In this document: positions 17,375 through 25,845 of the stretch, piece by piece
Numbering within the stretch: the stretch's first letter is position 1
How the letters are laid out: each line of letters starts with the position of its first letter
Assembly: GCA_002774635.1 (NCBI GenBank)
Contig: PEXU01000042.1
Span: 1-40,366 of the forward strand
Source of the DNA: Candidatus Kerfeldbacteria bacterium CG08_land_8_20_14_0_20_40_16
GTDB taxonomy: Bacteria > Patescibacteriota > Patescibacteriia > UM-FILTER-42-10
Direction: 5' to 3'
DNA: 40,366 bases
Translations under genes and position numbers: made by a program
The notes under the pieces: model-generated
Told to the model about the DNA's origin: nothing
What the model saw: only the letters and a program-made list of their open reading frames with translations
The model's database searches: none

Positions 17375-18413
17375 TTTTAATCGCTTTTAAAGCTAGACCA
17401 ATCGCGGTAGCAAAAGATGATTGGTTTTTACCAGTCAAAAATGTAATGTTTTTCTTTCCTAAATTAGTAAGCGAATCGCCACGCTGGGTAGTAATTTTTA
17501 ATGATTGAAAAAGAACCCGATCCAGTAGCTTTAAATTTGATCCTCCGCCAGCCAAGATTATTTTATTAATTTGATTGCCACCCGGGTAATGCTCTTTATA
17601 GAAGCTAATAATCTCCCTGATTTTACTTAATAAGTCATCAACAACCTGCTGTAAGGCAAGGGCCACTTTTCCTTTTCCGATCCTCGGATCAAGCCCCGCT
17701 AATTTCTTGGCTTTTTCTCCTTCTGCTTGCGAAAGTGATAGATTTTTGCTGATTACATCAGTCATTCTGTTTCCGGAAATAGTGGTAATCCCAGAAGTAA
17801 ATTGAATTAGGTTCTTATCAAAAATTATAAAACTGGTTCGATCAAGACCAAAATCAATTATTAGACTTCCCACGTTGCTATTTTTTAGATCAAAGGAGAC
17901 TAAAGATCTAGCAATTGCGATTGATTCGATTTCTAAAATAATTGGAACGAGATTGGCTTTCTTTAGTGTTTCTTGATAGACGTCCACTATATTTTTCGGG
18001 GCCGCTCCAACTAGGACATTCAGTTTTTTAGCATTAGGGCCAGCCTGTTCCTTAATAATCTGCCAATCTAAATACATTTCTTCAATAGGAAATGGAATAT
18101 GATTCGCTACCTCAGACTTAATTAAAGATGGTTGCAGTTGCCCGTTCTTTTTTGGCACCTGAATAACCTTGATAAAACTTTGATGTTCTGGTAAGCAAGC
18201 AATGGTATCTTTACCTTTGATTTTATGTGGCTTAGCATCCTGAAGCAGTTTTTTTAAATAGGGAACAAGAGCATCCGATTTTAAAATTTCGCCGCCTTCT
18301 ATTAGTCCTGCTGGCAGAGTAATTTCATTTATTGAATTTACCGAAATCATTTTCCCTTTTCTGGTCAGAGAAACAGCACGCAGTGTCCGATCGCTTATAT
18401 CTAATCCAAACAT
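17361..18413 (-). CDS. pilM: type IV pilus inner-membrane actin-like protein PilM
   Basis: MFGLDISDRTLRAVSLTRKG, LIIDFGLDRTSFIIFDKNLIQFTSGITTISGNRMTDVI, IILAGGGSNLKLLDRVL. Confidence 0.93.
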   Translation of the reverse strand: MFGLDISDRTLRAVSLTRKGKMISVNSINEITLPAGLIEGGEILKSDALVPYLKKLLQDAKPHKIKGKDTIACLPEHQSFIKVIQVPKKNGQLQPSLIKSEVANHIPFPIEEMYLDWQIIKEQAGPNAKKLNVLVGAAPKNIVDVYQETLKKANLVPIILEIESIAIARSLVSFDLKNSNVGSLIIDFGLDRTSFIIFDKNLIQFTSGITTISGNRMTDVISKNLSLSQAEGEKAKKLAGLDPRIGKGKVALALQQVVDDLLSKIREIISFYKEHYPGGNQINKIILAGGGSNLKLLDRVLFQSLKITTQRGDSLTNLGKKNITFLTGKNQSSFATAIGLALKAIKNDYP

Positions 18414-18479
18414 ACTCTCTTTTTAGATTACAAGTTATATCTTAATTTTATAAATTATTTTTTGATTAGTCAAAGATAC

Positions 18480-19577
18480 TCAAATAGCATTAACCAAGGA
18501 ATAGATAGGCATTACCACTGCTACCGCCACTGCCCCCACCGCAGCACCTAAAACAAGCATCAAGACCGGTTCGATAATTGTGGCAAGATTACCCATTGTT
18601 TGGGAAACTTCCTCTTCGTAAAAATTGGCGATTTCCTCAGAAATTGTATCCAGGGTGCCAGACTCTTCTCCGATATTGACAATTTGTGTTATGAGTGGGG
18701 GAAATAATTGGCGGTCTTTTTCTAAGGTGTCTTTAACCGATACGCCTTTTTTGAGTTCTTCAGCAGCATTAGCCAAATATTCTTTATAGTAGATATTACT
18801 GGATGTTCGAGAGATAATCTGGAATGTTTCTACTATGGGAATATCAGTCTGTAATAATGAGCTGAGACTCCGGGAAAAATTGGCAAGATTTATTTTTTTG
18901 ATAATGGGACTCACAATCGGGAGTTTGAGTAAAATCTTATGAAAAACTCTTTTACCGCGGTTTGTTTTTAAAAAACGAGCAAGCAATACCAATAAGATAA
19001 TAATAGCAACTGTGAGATAAATTCCATTAGTAATAATAAAATCAGTTGTGCCAATCATAATTCTGGTCGGCAGCGGCAATTTTGCTCCAGACTCCGCATA
19101 AATGGAAGTTATTTTCGGTAAGACAAAGATCAGCATTGCGATTCCGATAGCAACCATGGCAATCAAAACTATCGCTGGATAGGTTAAAGCATTTTTAATT
19201 TTAGTTCTGATTTCATGTGATTTTTTTAATTGGATGGTTAACCTTTTTAATGCTTCATCCAATTTTCCACTTGCTTCGCCAGCGGCGATCATACTTATGT
19301 AGGTTTCTGAAAAGACTTTAGGATACTCCGATGCGGCTTTAGACAAAGGAGAACCTTTTTCTACGTTTTTTTTCATATCCTCAATAATTTGTTTAAAACG
19401 CTTGTGTTCCATCTGAATCTCGATTATTCCCAATGCTCTTGCTAAAGGAAATCCGGTTCGCACCATTACTTCTAGTTGCTGAGTAAAAAAAAGCTTATTG
19501 ACCAAATTTATTGGGGCGTGTTTCGCTAGAAAACTCAACTTATTTTTTTCCGATGATTCTTTATTTTCCTTTTTCAT
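18480..19577 (-). CDS. pilC: type II secretion F / PilC inner-membrane platform protein
   Basis: FTQQLEVMVRTGFPLARALGIIE, GEASGKLDEALKRLTIQLKKS, GEESGTLDTISEEIANFYEEEVSQTMGNLATIIEPVLMLVLGAAVG. Confidence 0.96.
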   Translation of the reverse strand: MKKENKESSEKNKLSFLAKHAPINLVNKLFFTQQLEVMVRTGFPLARALGIIEIQMEHKRFKQIIEDMKKNVEKGSPLSKAASEYPKVFSETYISMIAAGEASGKLDEALKRLTIQLKKSHEIRTKIKNALTYPAIVLIAMVAIGIAMLIFVLPKITSIYAESGAKLPLPTRIMIGTTDFIITNGIYLTVAIIILLVLLARFLKTNRGKRVFHKILLKLPIVSPIIKKINLANFSRSLSSLLQTDIPIVETFQIISRTSSNIYYKEYLANAAEELKKGVSVKDTLEKDRQLFPPLITQIVNIGEESGTLDTISEEIANFYEEEVSQTMGNLATIIEPVLMLVLGAAVGAVAVAVVMPIYSLVNAI

Positions 19578-19581
19578 TTTA

Positions 19582-21309
19582 TTATTCCATAGTTACTCTT
19601 AAAACTTCCTCAATAGTAGTTATTCCATTTTTTGCTTTAATGAAGCCATCCTGATTCATAGTAAGCATTCCCTGCTTTTTTGCTTGTTCTTCCAGTTTTT
19701 CGGGATTGGCCTGGTTAATAATTAGCTCCGCCATATCTTTAGAAACTTCCAGTATTTCATAAATTCCGATTCGGCCCTTATAGCCTTCGTGGTTGCATTC
19801 TTTGCAGCCGTGACCGCGATAAAAAAGAAGAGGAGTGGTTATTTTAGCGGATTCAATTGCATTTTCTCTTTCCAACACTTCCAGGATATTTTTAAAATCG
19901 AGTTGTTCTTCTAATTTTTTAATACTGTCCTTACTTAGTTCATAACTTTCAATACAATGAATACAAATTTTTCTCACTAACCTTTGAGCCATTATTATGT
20001 TGGTGGTCGAAGCAATCAAAAAAGGAGGAATATTCATTTCGGTTAGTCTCGGTATGGCGCCTACCGCGTCATTCGTATGAAGCGTAGATAATACCAAATG
20101 GCCGGTCATGGCGGAATGTACCCCAATTTCGGCAGTTTCATTATCGCGGATTTCCCCAACCATTATAATATTAGGATCTTGGCGGAGAAGCGCTCTTAGT
20201 CCTTGAGCAAAAGTTAATCCGATCTTTGGGTTAACTTGAGTTTGGTTGATTCTTAGCATACGATATTCAATTGGATCCTCAACCGTTGAAATATTGACCT
20301 TCGGGCTGTTAAGCATGTTCATAATAGTGTAAAGCGTAGTGGTTTTCCCCGAGCCGGTGGGACCCGTAACCAAAATCATTCCGTGCGGTCTTTTAATGGC
20401 ATTCTTAATAATTTTCAGTGGTTTTGGCAGAAAACCAAGTTGTTCCAGTGTTAGAATTTGAGCTGATTCATCAAGTAGCCGAAGTACGATTTTCTCGCCG
20501 TCAAAAACGGGAATAATTGATACACGAAAAGAAACATCGTATTCCTTACTCTTTATTTTAAATCGTCCATCTTGAGGAAGACGATGTTCATCGAGCTTTA
20601 AATTAGAAAGTATTTTTACCCGTGCGACAACTCCAGAAAGAATTTGCTTGGGCAAAGTCATCGCGTCTCGGAGCACCCCATCAATTCGATATCGAACGAC
20701 TACCTCTTTTTCCGTTGGTTCAATATGAATATCGGAAGCATCTTCAAAAATGGCATATTCTAAGATGGTGTCAACAATTCTGATTACCGGAAGGTCGCGC
20801 GCTAATTTTTTTAAGACCCCTTTTTCGGCAATTTCTCCCGCTTCTTCTTTTTGAGTTATTTCATCCACAGTTGCTTTGAGACCCTTATGATATTGTTTAA
20901 GAACCTCCTGAAGCATAGTGGGGGTAGTCAAATAAGTCTTTACTACTTTTCCAGTTTTCTTTTCAATAAAATCAAAAATCTCTAAATCTCCTGGATCAAG
21001 AGCGGCGATTTTAATTTCCTTTTCAGTTTGATCGAATGCTAGAATTTTGTGTGTTTCCGCGATTGTTTCAGGAATCAAATTCAAAATATCTTTTCGGATG
21101 GTTACATTCTCAAGATTAATAAAGGGAACTTTAAGCGATTTAGCATAAAGATCAAAAAGCGTTTCTTCGCTGATGGTTTTTTCTTTATGCAGATACTCTT
21201 TCCAAGGCTTATTCTGAGCAAGTGCGTTTGCTTGTGATTTCTTTATTTCTTCTTCCGTGAAAATCTGATTTTCGAGCAGTAATTGTTCTATTTGTTTTTC
21301 GGTTAACAT
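19582..21309 (-). CDS. pilB: type IV pilus assembly ATPase PilB (GspE family)
   Basis: Walker A GPTGSGKTTTLYTIM, VEDPIEYRM, LRQDPNIIMVGEIRDNETAEIGVHSAMTGHLVLSTLHTNDA, CIHC/CKEC tetracysteine. Confidence 0.97.
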   Translation of the reverse strand: MLTEKQIEQLLLENQIFTEEEIKKSQANALAQNKPWKEYLHKEKTISEETLFDLYAKSLKVPFINLENVTIRKDILNLIPETIAETHKILAFDQTEKEIKIAALDPGDLEIFDFIEKKTGKVVKTYLTTPTMLQEVLKQYHKGLKATVDEITQKEEAGEIAEKGVLKKLARDLPVIRIVDTILEYAIFEDASDIHIEPTEKEVVVRYRIDGVLRDAMTLPKQILSGVVARVKILSNLKLDEHRLPQDGRFKIKSKEYDVSFRVSIIPVFDGEKIVLRLLDESAQILTLEQLGFLPKPLKIIKNAIKRPHGMILVTGPTGSGKTTTLYTIMNMLNSPKVNISTVEDPIEYRMLRINQTQVNPKIGLTFAQGLRALLRQDPNIIMVGEIRDNETAEIGVHSAMTGHLVLSTLHTNDAVGAIPRLTEMNIPPFLIASTTNIIMAQRLVRKICIHCIESYELSKDSIKKLEEQLDFKNILEVLERENAIESAKITTPLLFYRGHGCKECNHEGYKGRIGIYEILEVSKDMAELIINQANPEKLEEQAKKQGMLTMNQDGFIKAKNGITTIEEVLRVTME

Positions 21310-21346
21310 AGGAGAATTATTGTTTTGAACTGGCTAAATTAAAATT

Positions 21347-21451
21347 GTTGAATAATTCAACAATCTCACCCCGAACGATATGAGGGGTCTTTAAAGTTAA
21401 CCAAATTAGATCCCTCGCTGCTCAGGATGAGAGCGTTTCTTATTATTCAAC
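21347..21451. mobile_element. putative 105-bp MITE-like non-coding element upstream of pilB
   Basis: Perfect 10-bp terminal inverted repeats gttgaataat (21347-21356) and attattcaac (21442-21451). Internal ctcaccccgaacgatatgaggggtc and gatccctcgctgctcaggatgag segments; no ORF. Confidence 0.5.
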
Positions 21452-21458
21452 GCTCTCA
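21428..21458. repeat. hairpin tgagagcg-N15-cgctctca
   Basis: 8-bp perfect stem (21428-21435 / 21451-21458) at the gt39-proximal end of the putative element. Confidence 0.55.
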
Positions 21459-21541
21459 AATTATATCACAGATTGCTCCGAAAGTCAATTTTACAAAAAA
21501 TTAGTTTTTTAATCGTTTTGTTGAAAAATTGGATAAAATCA

Positions 21542-23404
21542 CTACTTTCTCAGATCATAAACATAAATAGAGAAGCCGATTTTTGCATCTGGTTTTAGCT
21601 TTTCAAGCCAAGAGTAGGGGCGACCCTCTTCATAAAGCACGGTTACACTAATTGCTACTACACCGTTAAAACCTTTAATCTGATCTAGATCCTTATCTTT
21701 GGGGATTGGCTTTCGATTGAAATTATAGTAATTAATATCAAGAGAACTCAAAACTCCTAGACATATCTCGTTAATGTGATTCTTTTCTAAATAGTGTTTT
21801 AGTTTTAGGATATCTTGGCCCCAATCGATATTAGAATCAACCAGATACCTCGGGCCGTTTGAGGGGCCACCAACTAATTCATTAAAATAGACTAAAAAAT
21901 TAGGATATATTCTTAAAGTAGAACTAATATAAAAAATAAGTAGTACCAATAGGAATATCCTCCAGACTTTCAACCGGCGCGGTTTAATTGCCGTTAGACT
22001 GCTTGCGAAAATGATGATAAAAGGATAAATAGGCAGAATATGCCGGTGCCCAATGTTTATCTTACTAGTTAGGGCCCACAAGAGATAAACAAGGGGAGTT
22101 AAGATGAAAAGCCAGTGGCTAAACGGCGTTTTTCTAAAAAAAGAAATTAAGTTTCTTGATTTTCTTAACAGCTTTTCCTTGAATTTTGTTAAAAATCTTT
22201 TTTTAGCAATATTTATTTTTAATTCACGATCAAGATCAGTTCTAAAAACCGCTTTTATTAATTTAAAGTTGAATAAACAAAAGCCGATTAGAAAAAGCAA
22301 TAAAAGAGGAACTGAAGTTTTTATCAAAAAAGTGCAGGGAAAATAGTACCAAAAACCAAAATTGGAATAATGACCAAAAAGATAAGAAGTGTGACCCCAG
22401 TAGTCATGGGAGAACAGGACCCACAATCCCTTAAAGTAATGAAAAGCGGGAATCGGAATTTTTTTTGCCAGTTCATAAATAATTGCCCCGCTCTTTGTAG
22501 AAGGATTGGTGAGAATTAAAAGTTCTTTCACTAAAAAAGGCTCGTCAGAATAATCAGCTAAATTAGTTACCGAAGCTTGTTTTTCAAAAAAAGTGCTGAC
22601 ATCTTTATCCTCAATTGGCCGTTTTATCTCAAATCCGTAGACTAGCATAATTATCGCTGCCGTGGTCAGCATAACAAATAGAATAACTAAGCAAATCCGG
22701 CGATAATTTAATCTGTTTGAGCTAGAATGAAATTTTTTTAGAAGCAAAAAAACAATCAACAGTGGAAAAAGAATGATTGCGGAAAATTTAACAACCTGAG
22801 CAATGGCAAATAAAATACCAAAGATAATCAAATGTTTTCTGGAGTAGGATTGCAAATATTGATCCAGGGCATATATTGTTAAAAAAAGGAATAAGGTAAG
22901 CGCTAGGTCGGTTGTTACATATCGGGAATGGGCAAGAATATTGGGTTCAAAAACATAAAGTACCAATGCAAAAAAAGCCGCCGTATTTCCCCATAGCTTC
23001 TTTACCCACTTGAAGATAAATATCCCAAGTATTAAACTTAATAATATTACTGGGATTCTACCGAGCAATAAGATTAAATCGGCGTCAACTAGATTGTGGT
23101 ATAAAAATTGTCGGCCAAATTCCCATTGATTATACTCATTCCAGGATTCATGATTAGTAGGAAGTCTCAAAGGGAGAAAAAGAAGGGGAACAGCACTAAT
23201 TTCCTTAAGCAAAGGGGGATGCTCGGGGTTAATTCTAAAATCGCCGGTCCTTAAATAAGAGTAGCCACTTGCTAAATGAGCACCTTCATCAACAGTCTGA
23301 TTTTCTTGAAGCGCTGAGGTAAATTCCAGAAAAAACATGACGCTCAGTAGAATTATTACCAAGAGGACAGAAGGAAATTTAGAAATCTGTAATTTATTTT
23401 TCAT
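21542..23404 (-). CDS. GT39/ArnT-like polyprenyl-phosphate-dependent glycosyltransferase (multi-TM)
   Basis: ENQTVDEGAHLASGYSYLRTGDFRINPEHPPLLKEISAVPLLFLPL (DE motif and EHPPL), many TM segments, NIGHRHILPIYPF, SNIDWGQDILKLKHYL. Confidence 0.85.
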   Translation of the reverse strand: MKNKLQISKFPSVLLVIILLSVMFFLEFTSALQENQTVDEGAHLASGYSYLRTGDFRINPEHPPLLKEISAVPLLFLPLRLPTNHESWNEYNQWEFGRQFLYHNLVDADLILLLGRIPVILLSLILGIFIFKWVKKLWGNTAAFFALVLYVFEPNILAHSRYVTTDLALTLFLFLTIYALDQYLQSYSRKHLIIFGILFAIAQVVKFSAIILFPLLIVFLLLKKFHSSSNRLNYRRICLVILFVMLTTAAIIMLVYGFEIKRPIEDKDVSTFFEKQASVTNLADYSDEPFLVKELLILTNPSTKSGAIIYELAKKIPIPAFHYFKGLWVLFSHDYWGHTSYLFGHYSNFGFWYYFPCTFLIKTSVPLLLLFLIGFCLFNFKLIKAVFRTDLDRELKINIAKKRFLTKFKEKLLRKSRNLISFFRKTPFSHWLFILTPLVYLLWALTSKINIGHRHILPIYPFIIIFASSLTAIKPRRLKVWRIFLLVLLIFYISSTLRIYPNFLVYFNELVGGPSNGPRYLVDSNIDWGQDILKLKHYLEKNHINEICLGVLSSLDINYYNFNRKPIPKDKDLDQIKGFNGVVAISVTVLYEEGRPYSWLEKLKPDAKIGFSIYVYDLRK

Positions 23405-23434
23405 CCGCTACAATTGATTGCTATTAAAACTATA

Positions 23435-23812
23435 ATGAAAAATTTATTAATTCATCGACTAATTAATACTCTCAGAAAACCGCTAAAAAATAAATTCTTT
23501 TCTTTTGCTATTCTTTTTTCACTTTTTTCTAATATTGGAATCTGGGTTTTGATTTATCTTTACATTCAGCCGAACAATGAACCAATCTCTCTTCATTATA
23601 ACATCTACTTTGGCATCGATCTAATTGGCGAATGGTATAAATTATATTTTATCCCGTTAAGCGGATTAATCATTATTTTAGTAAATTACCTAGTGAGTGC
23701 TATAATATATTCGAGTAAAATGGTCCTCGCTTACTTGGTTATCGGAGTCACCGCTTTTGTTCAAATTTTATTGGGCCTGGCAGCAATTTTAATTATTTTA
23801 GTCAATATTTAA
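23435..23812 (+). CDS. small multi-TM membrane protein of unknown function
   Basis: About 3 TM segments. ATG at 23435 preferred over the TTG start of the track (23414). Adjacent to mraY (6-nt gap). Confidence 0.7.
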   Translation: MKNLLIHRLINTLRKPLKNKFFSFAILFSLFSNIGIWVLIYLYIQPNNEPISLHYNIYFGIDLIGEWYKLYFIPLSGLIIILVNYLVSAIIYSSKMVLAYLVIGVTAFVQILLGLAAILIILVNI

Positions 23813-23818
23813 AACCGA

Positions 23819-24877
23819 ATGAATTTTTCAGTCAGCTTCGATATTATTAAAATATTATTTCTGGGAACTATCTCTTTTGTTATTTCAATTTTATTAACTC
23901 CTATCCTGACTCACTTTCTATATAAGTACAAACTGGGAAAACAGATTCGTTCCAATGAGTCAACTCCCGTGTATTCCAAGCTTCATCAGAAGAAATCCGG
24001 TACCCCAACCATGGGTGGAATTTTGATTTGGTTTACTACCCTTAGTCTGGCCCTGATCTTTTATTATCTCGGTCGGCATACCGGAATTCCCTTCTTTCAT
24101 AAATTAAATTTTCTTACCCGTTCGGAAACCTTGTTACCACTGGGAGCATTAGTTGCTTCGGCCGTAGTGGGATTATTAGATGACATTTTTAATATCAAGA
24201 AGGTTGGTACTAAAGGGGTGGGAGGATTAACCGTCAAGCATCGTTTGTTGCTTTATACCATAATTGCTATTTTTGGAGCTTATTGGTTTTTCTTTAAATT
24301 GGATTGGGACGTTATCCATATTCCTTTTATGGGTAACTTTGCCATTGGCTGGTGGTATATCCCCATCTTTATTTTTGTTATTGTTGCTACTTCGTTTTCG
24401 GTTAATGAAACGGACGGTTTAGATGGTTTAGCCGGAGGAGTACTACTTTCCTCGTTTGGTGCTTTTGCCGCTATTGCTTTCTTCTTGGGAAGAATGAATT
24501 TAGCGGCATTCTGTACGGTGATTGTCGGAAGCCTGTTAGCGTTTTTATGGTTTAATATTCCTCCTGCTCGTTTTTTTATGGGCGATACCGGGGCGATGGC
24601 GCTCGGAACAACCCTAGGCATTGTGGCCATGCTAACCAATTCGGCGTTTATTCTGCCGATTATTGGATTTATTTTAGTTATTGAGTCGTTTTCGGTAATT
24701 ATTCAGATTACCTCCAAGAAGTTACGAAAGGGAAAGAAGGTGTTTATTTCTTCCCCAATCCATCATCATTTAGAAGCAATTGGCTGGCCGGAATCAAAAA
24801 TTGTGATGCGGTTTTGGATTATTTCGGCGGTGATGGCGGTATTGGGCGTAATTGTAGTGTTAATCGACCGATCCTAA
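23819..24877 (+). CDS. mraY: phospho-N-acetylmuramoyl-pentapeptide-transferase
   Basis: HQKKSGTPTMGGILIW, LLDDIFNIKKVGTKGVGGLTVKHRLLL, NETDGLDGLAGG, RFFMGDTGAMALG, SSPIHHHLEAIGWPESKIVMRFW. Confidence 0.98.
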   Translation: MNFSVSFDIIKILFLGTISFVISILLTPILTHFLYKYKLGKQIRSNESTPVYSKLHQKKSGTPTMGGILIWFTTLSLALIFYYLGRHTGIPFFHKLNFLTRSETLLPLGALVASAVVGLLDDIFNIKKVGTKGVGGLTVKHRLLLYTIIAIFGAYWFFFKLDWDVIHIPFMGNFAIGWWYIPIFIFVIVATSFSVNETDGLDGLAGGVLLSSFGAFAAIAFFLGRMNLAAFCTVIVGSLLAFLWFNIPPARFFMGDTGAMALGTTLGIVAMLTNSAFILPIIGFILVIESFSVIIQITSKKLRKGKKVFISSPIHHHLEAIGWPESKIVMRFWIISAVMAVLGVIVVLIDRS

Positions 24878-25635
24878 TGGTAATGCTGGTTGATTCCAAT
24901 AAACTGGCAAGATTTTCTAATCTTAAATTGGCGATTTCAACCAAGCGATTTGGAAATCTTTCTTTTCAGCATTTTTATTTAAACGAAGAAGATACTAAGC
25001 AGAATCGATCCCAGTTTTTCTCTGCGCTAAAGATAAAGGCTAATCAGGTGGTAAATATTGCCTTGGGTCATACCGCGCGGATTTTTTGGGTCCAAAAGAA
25101 AGATGGTGGAAAAGGAGCACTTAACAAATCAAGTCTAATCTCTTTTTACGACGGTCTGATCACTGTCGAAAAAAACCTTTTCTTGATGATTACCATTGCG
25201 GATTGCTTTCCGGTTTTTTATTTTGATTCCCAAAAAGAATGCATCGGATTGACTCACTCCGGTTGGCGAGGAATATTAGCTTGTATCAATCGTCGGATGG
25301 TTGCGGATTTCAAGAAAAGGGTAAAGAGTAACCCCAAAGATATTCTGGTATATATCGGACCAGGAATACAACGTTGCCACTTTGAAGTAGAAAAGGATGT
25401 CTTTAATCAATTTCACTCCGCTTTCGGAGAAAAAATCGCCTTTGAAAAGAATAATTATTTCTGGGTGGATCTTTCGGAAGCAATAAAAGTTCAATTAATT
25501 GAATCAGGGATTAAAGAAGAAAACATTGAGCAATCAGCATATTGCACTTACTGCGAGGAAAAACTATTTTCTTCCTATCGCCGAGATAAAAAGAATTATA
25601 TTGCTCAGGGAGCGATTATTGGATTAATTGATTAA
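24877..25635 (+). CDS. pgeF: peptidoglycan editing factor PgeF / YfiH (laccase-domain) family
   Basis: LFLMITIADCFPVFYFDSQKECIGLTHSGWRGILACI, YIGPGIQRCHFEVEKDV, YCTYCEEKLFSSYRRDKKNYIAQGAIIGLI. ATG 24877 preferred over 24814, which lies inside mraY. Confidence 0.9.
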   Translation: MVMLVDSNKLARFSNLKLAISTKRFGNLSFQHFYLNEEDTKQNRSQFFSALKIKANQVVNIALGHTARIFWVQKKDGGKGALNKSSLISFYDGLITVEKNLFLMITIADCFPVFYFDSQKECIGLTHSGWRGILACINRRMVADFKKRVKSNPKDILVYIGPGIQRCHFEVEKDVFNQFHSAFGEKIAFEKNNYFWVDLSEAIKVQLIESGIKEENIEQSAYCTYCEEKLFSSYRRDKKNYIAQGAIIGLID

Positions 25636-25780
25636 TTTATTATCTCACTTTTACCATCCTCCGCAACTAAAGATTAAGGATGTCTTCTAAGAGGTGATAA
25701 TAATATTCCTTCTTGATGATTGTCGTGACTATAATCTATATTAGCTGGACATTCGGGGGATAAGAAAAATCGGACTTTAC

Positions 25781-25810
25781 AAGGGCTCTTAATCAAAAAG
25801 CCCTTTTGAT
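25781..25810 (+). terminator. probable intrinsic terminator between pgeF and murD
   Basis: aagggct (25781-25787) / agccctt (25799-25805), 11-nt loop, short T tract. Confidence 0.5.
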
Positions 25811-25834
25811 TATAAGGTAGCGAAATGATATACT
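25806..25834 (+). promoter_or_regulatory. sigma70-like promoter of murD (TTGATT-N17-TATACT)
   Basis: -35 25806-25811, -10 25829-25834, predicted TSS about 25841, next to ATG 25840/25846. Confidence 0.55.
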
Positions 25835-25845
25835 TTGATATGATT

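Noticed and set aside
24280-24639. 119-aa minus-strand ORF
   Set aside because: Antisense to the conserved mraY catalytic region; shadow ORF.
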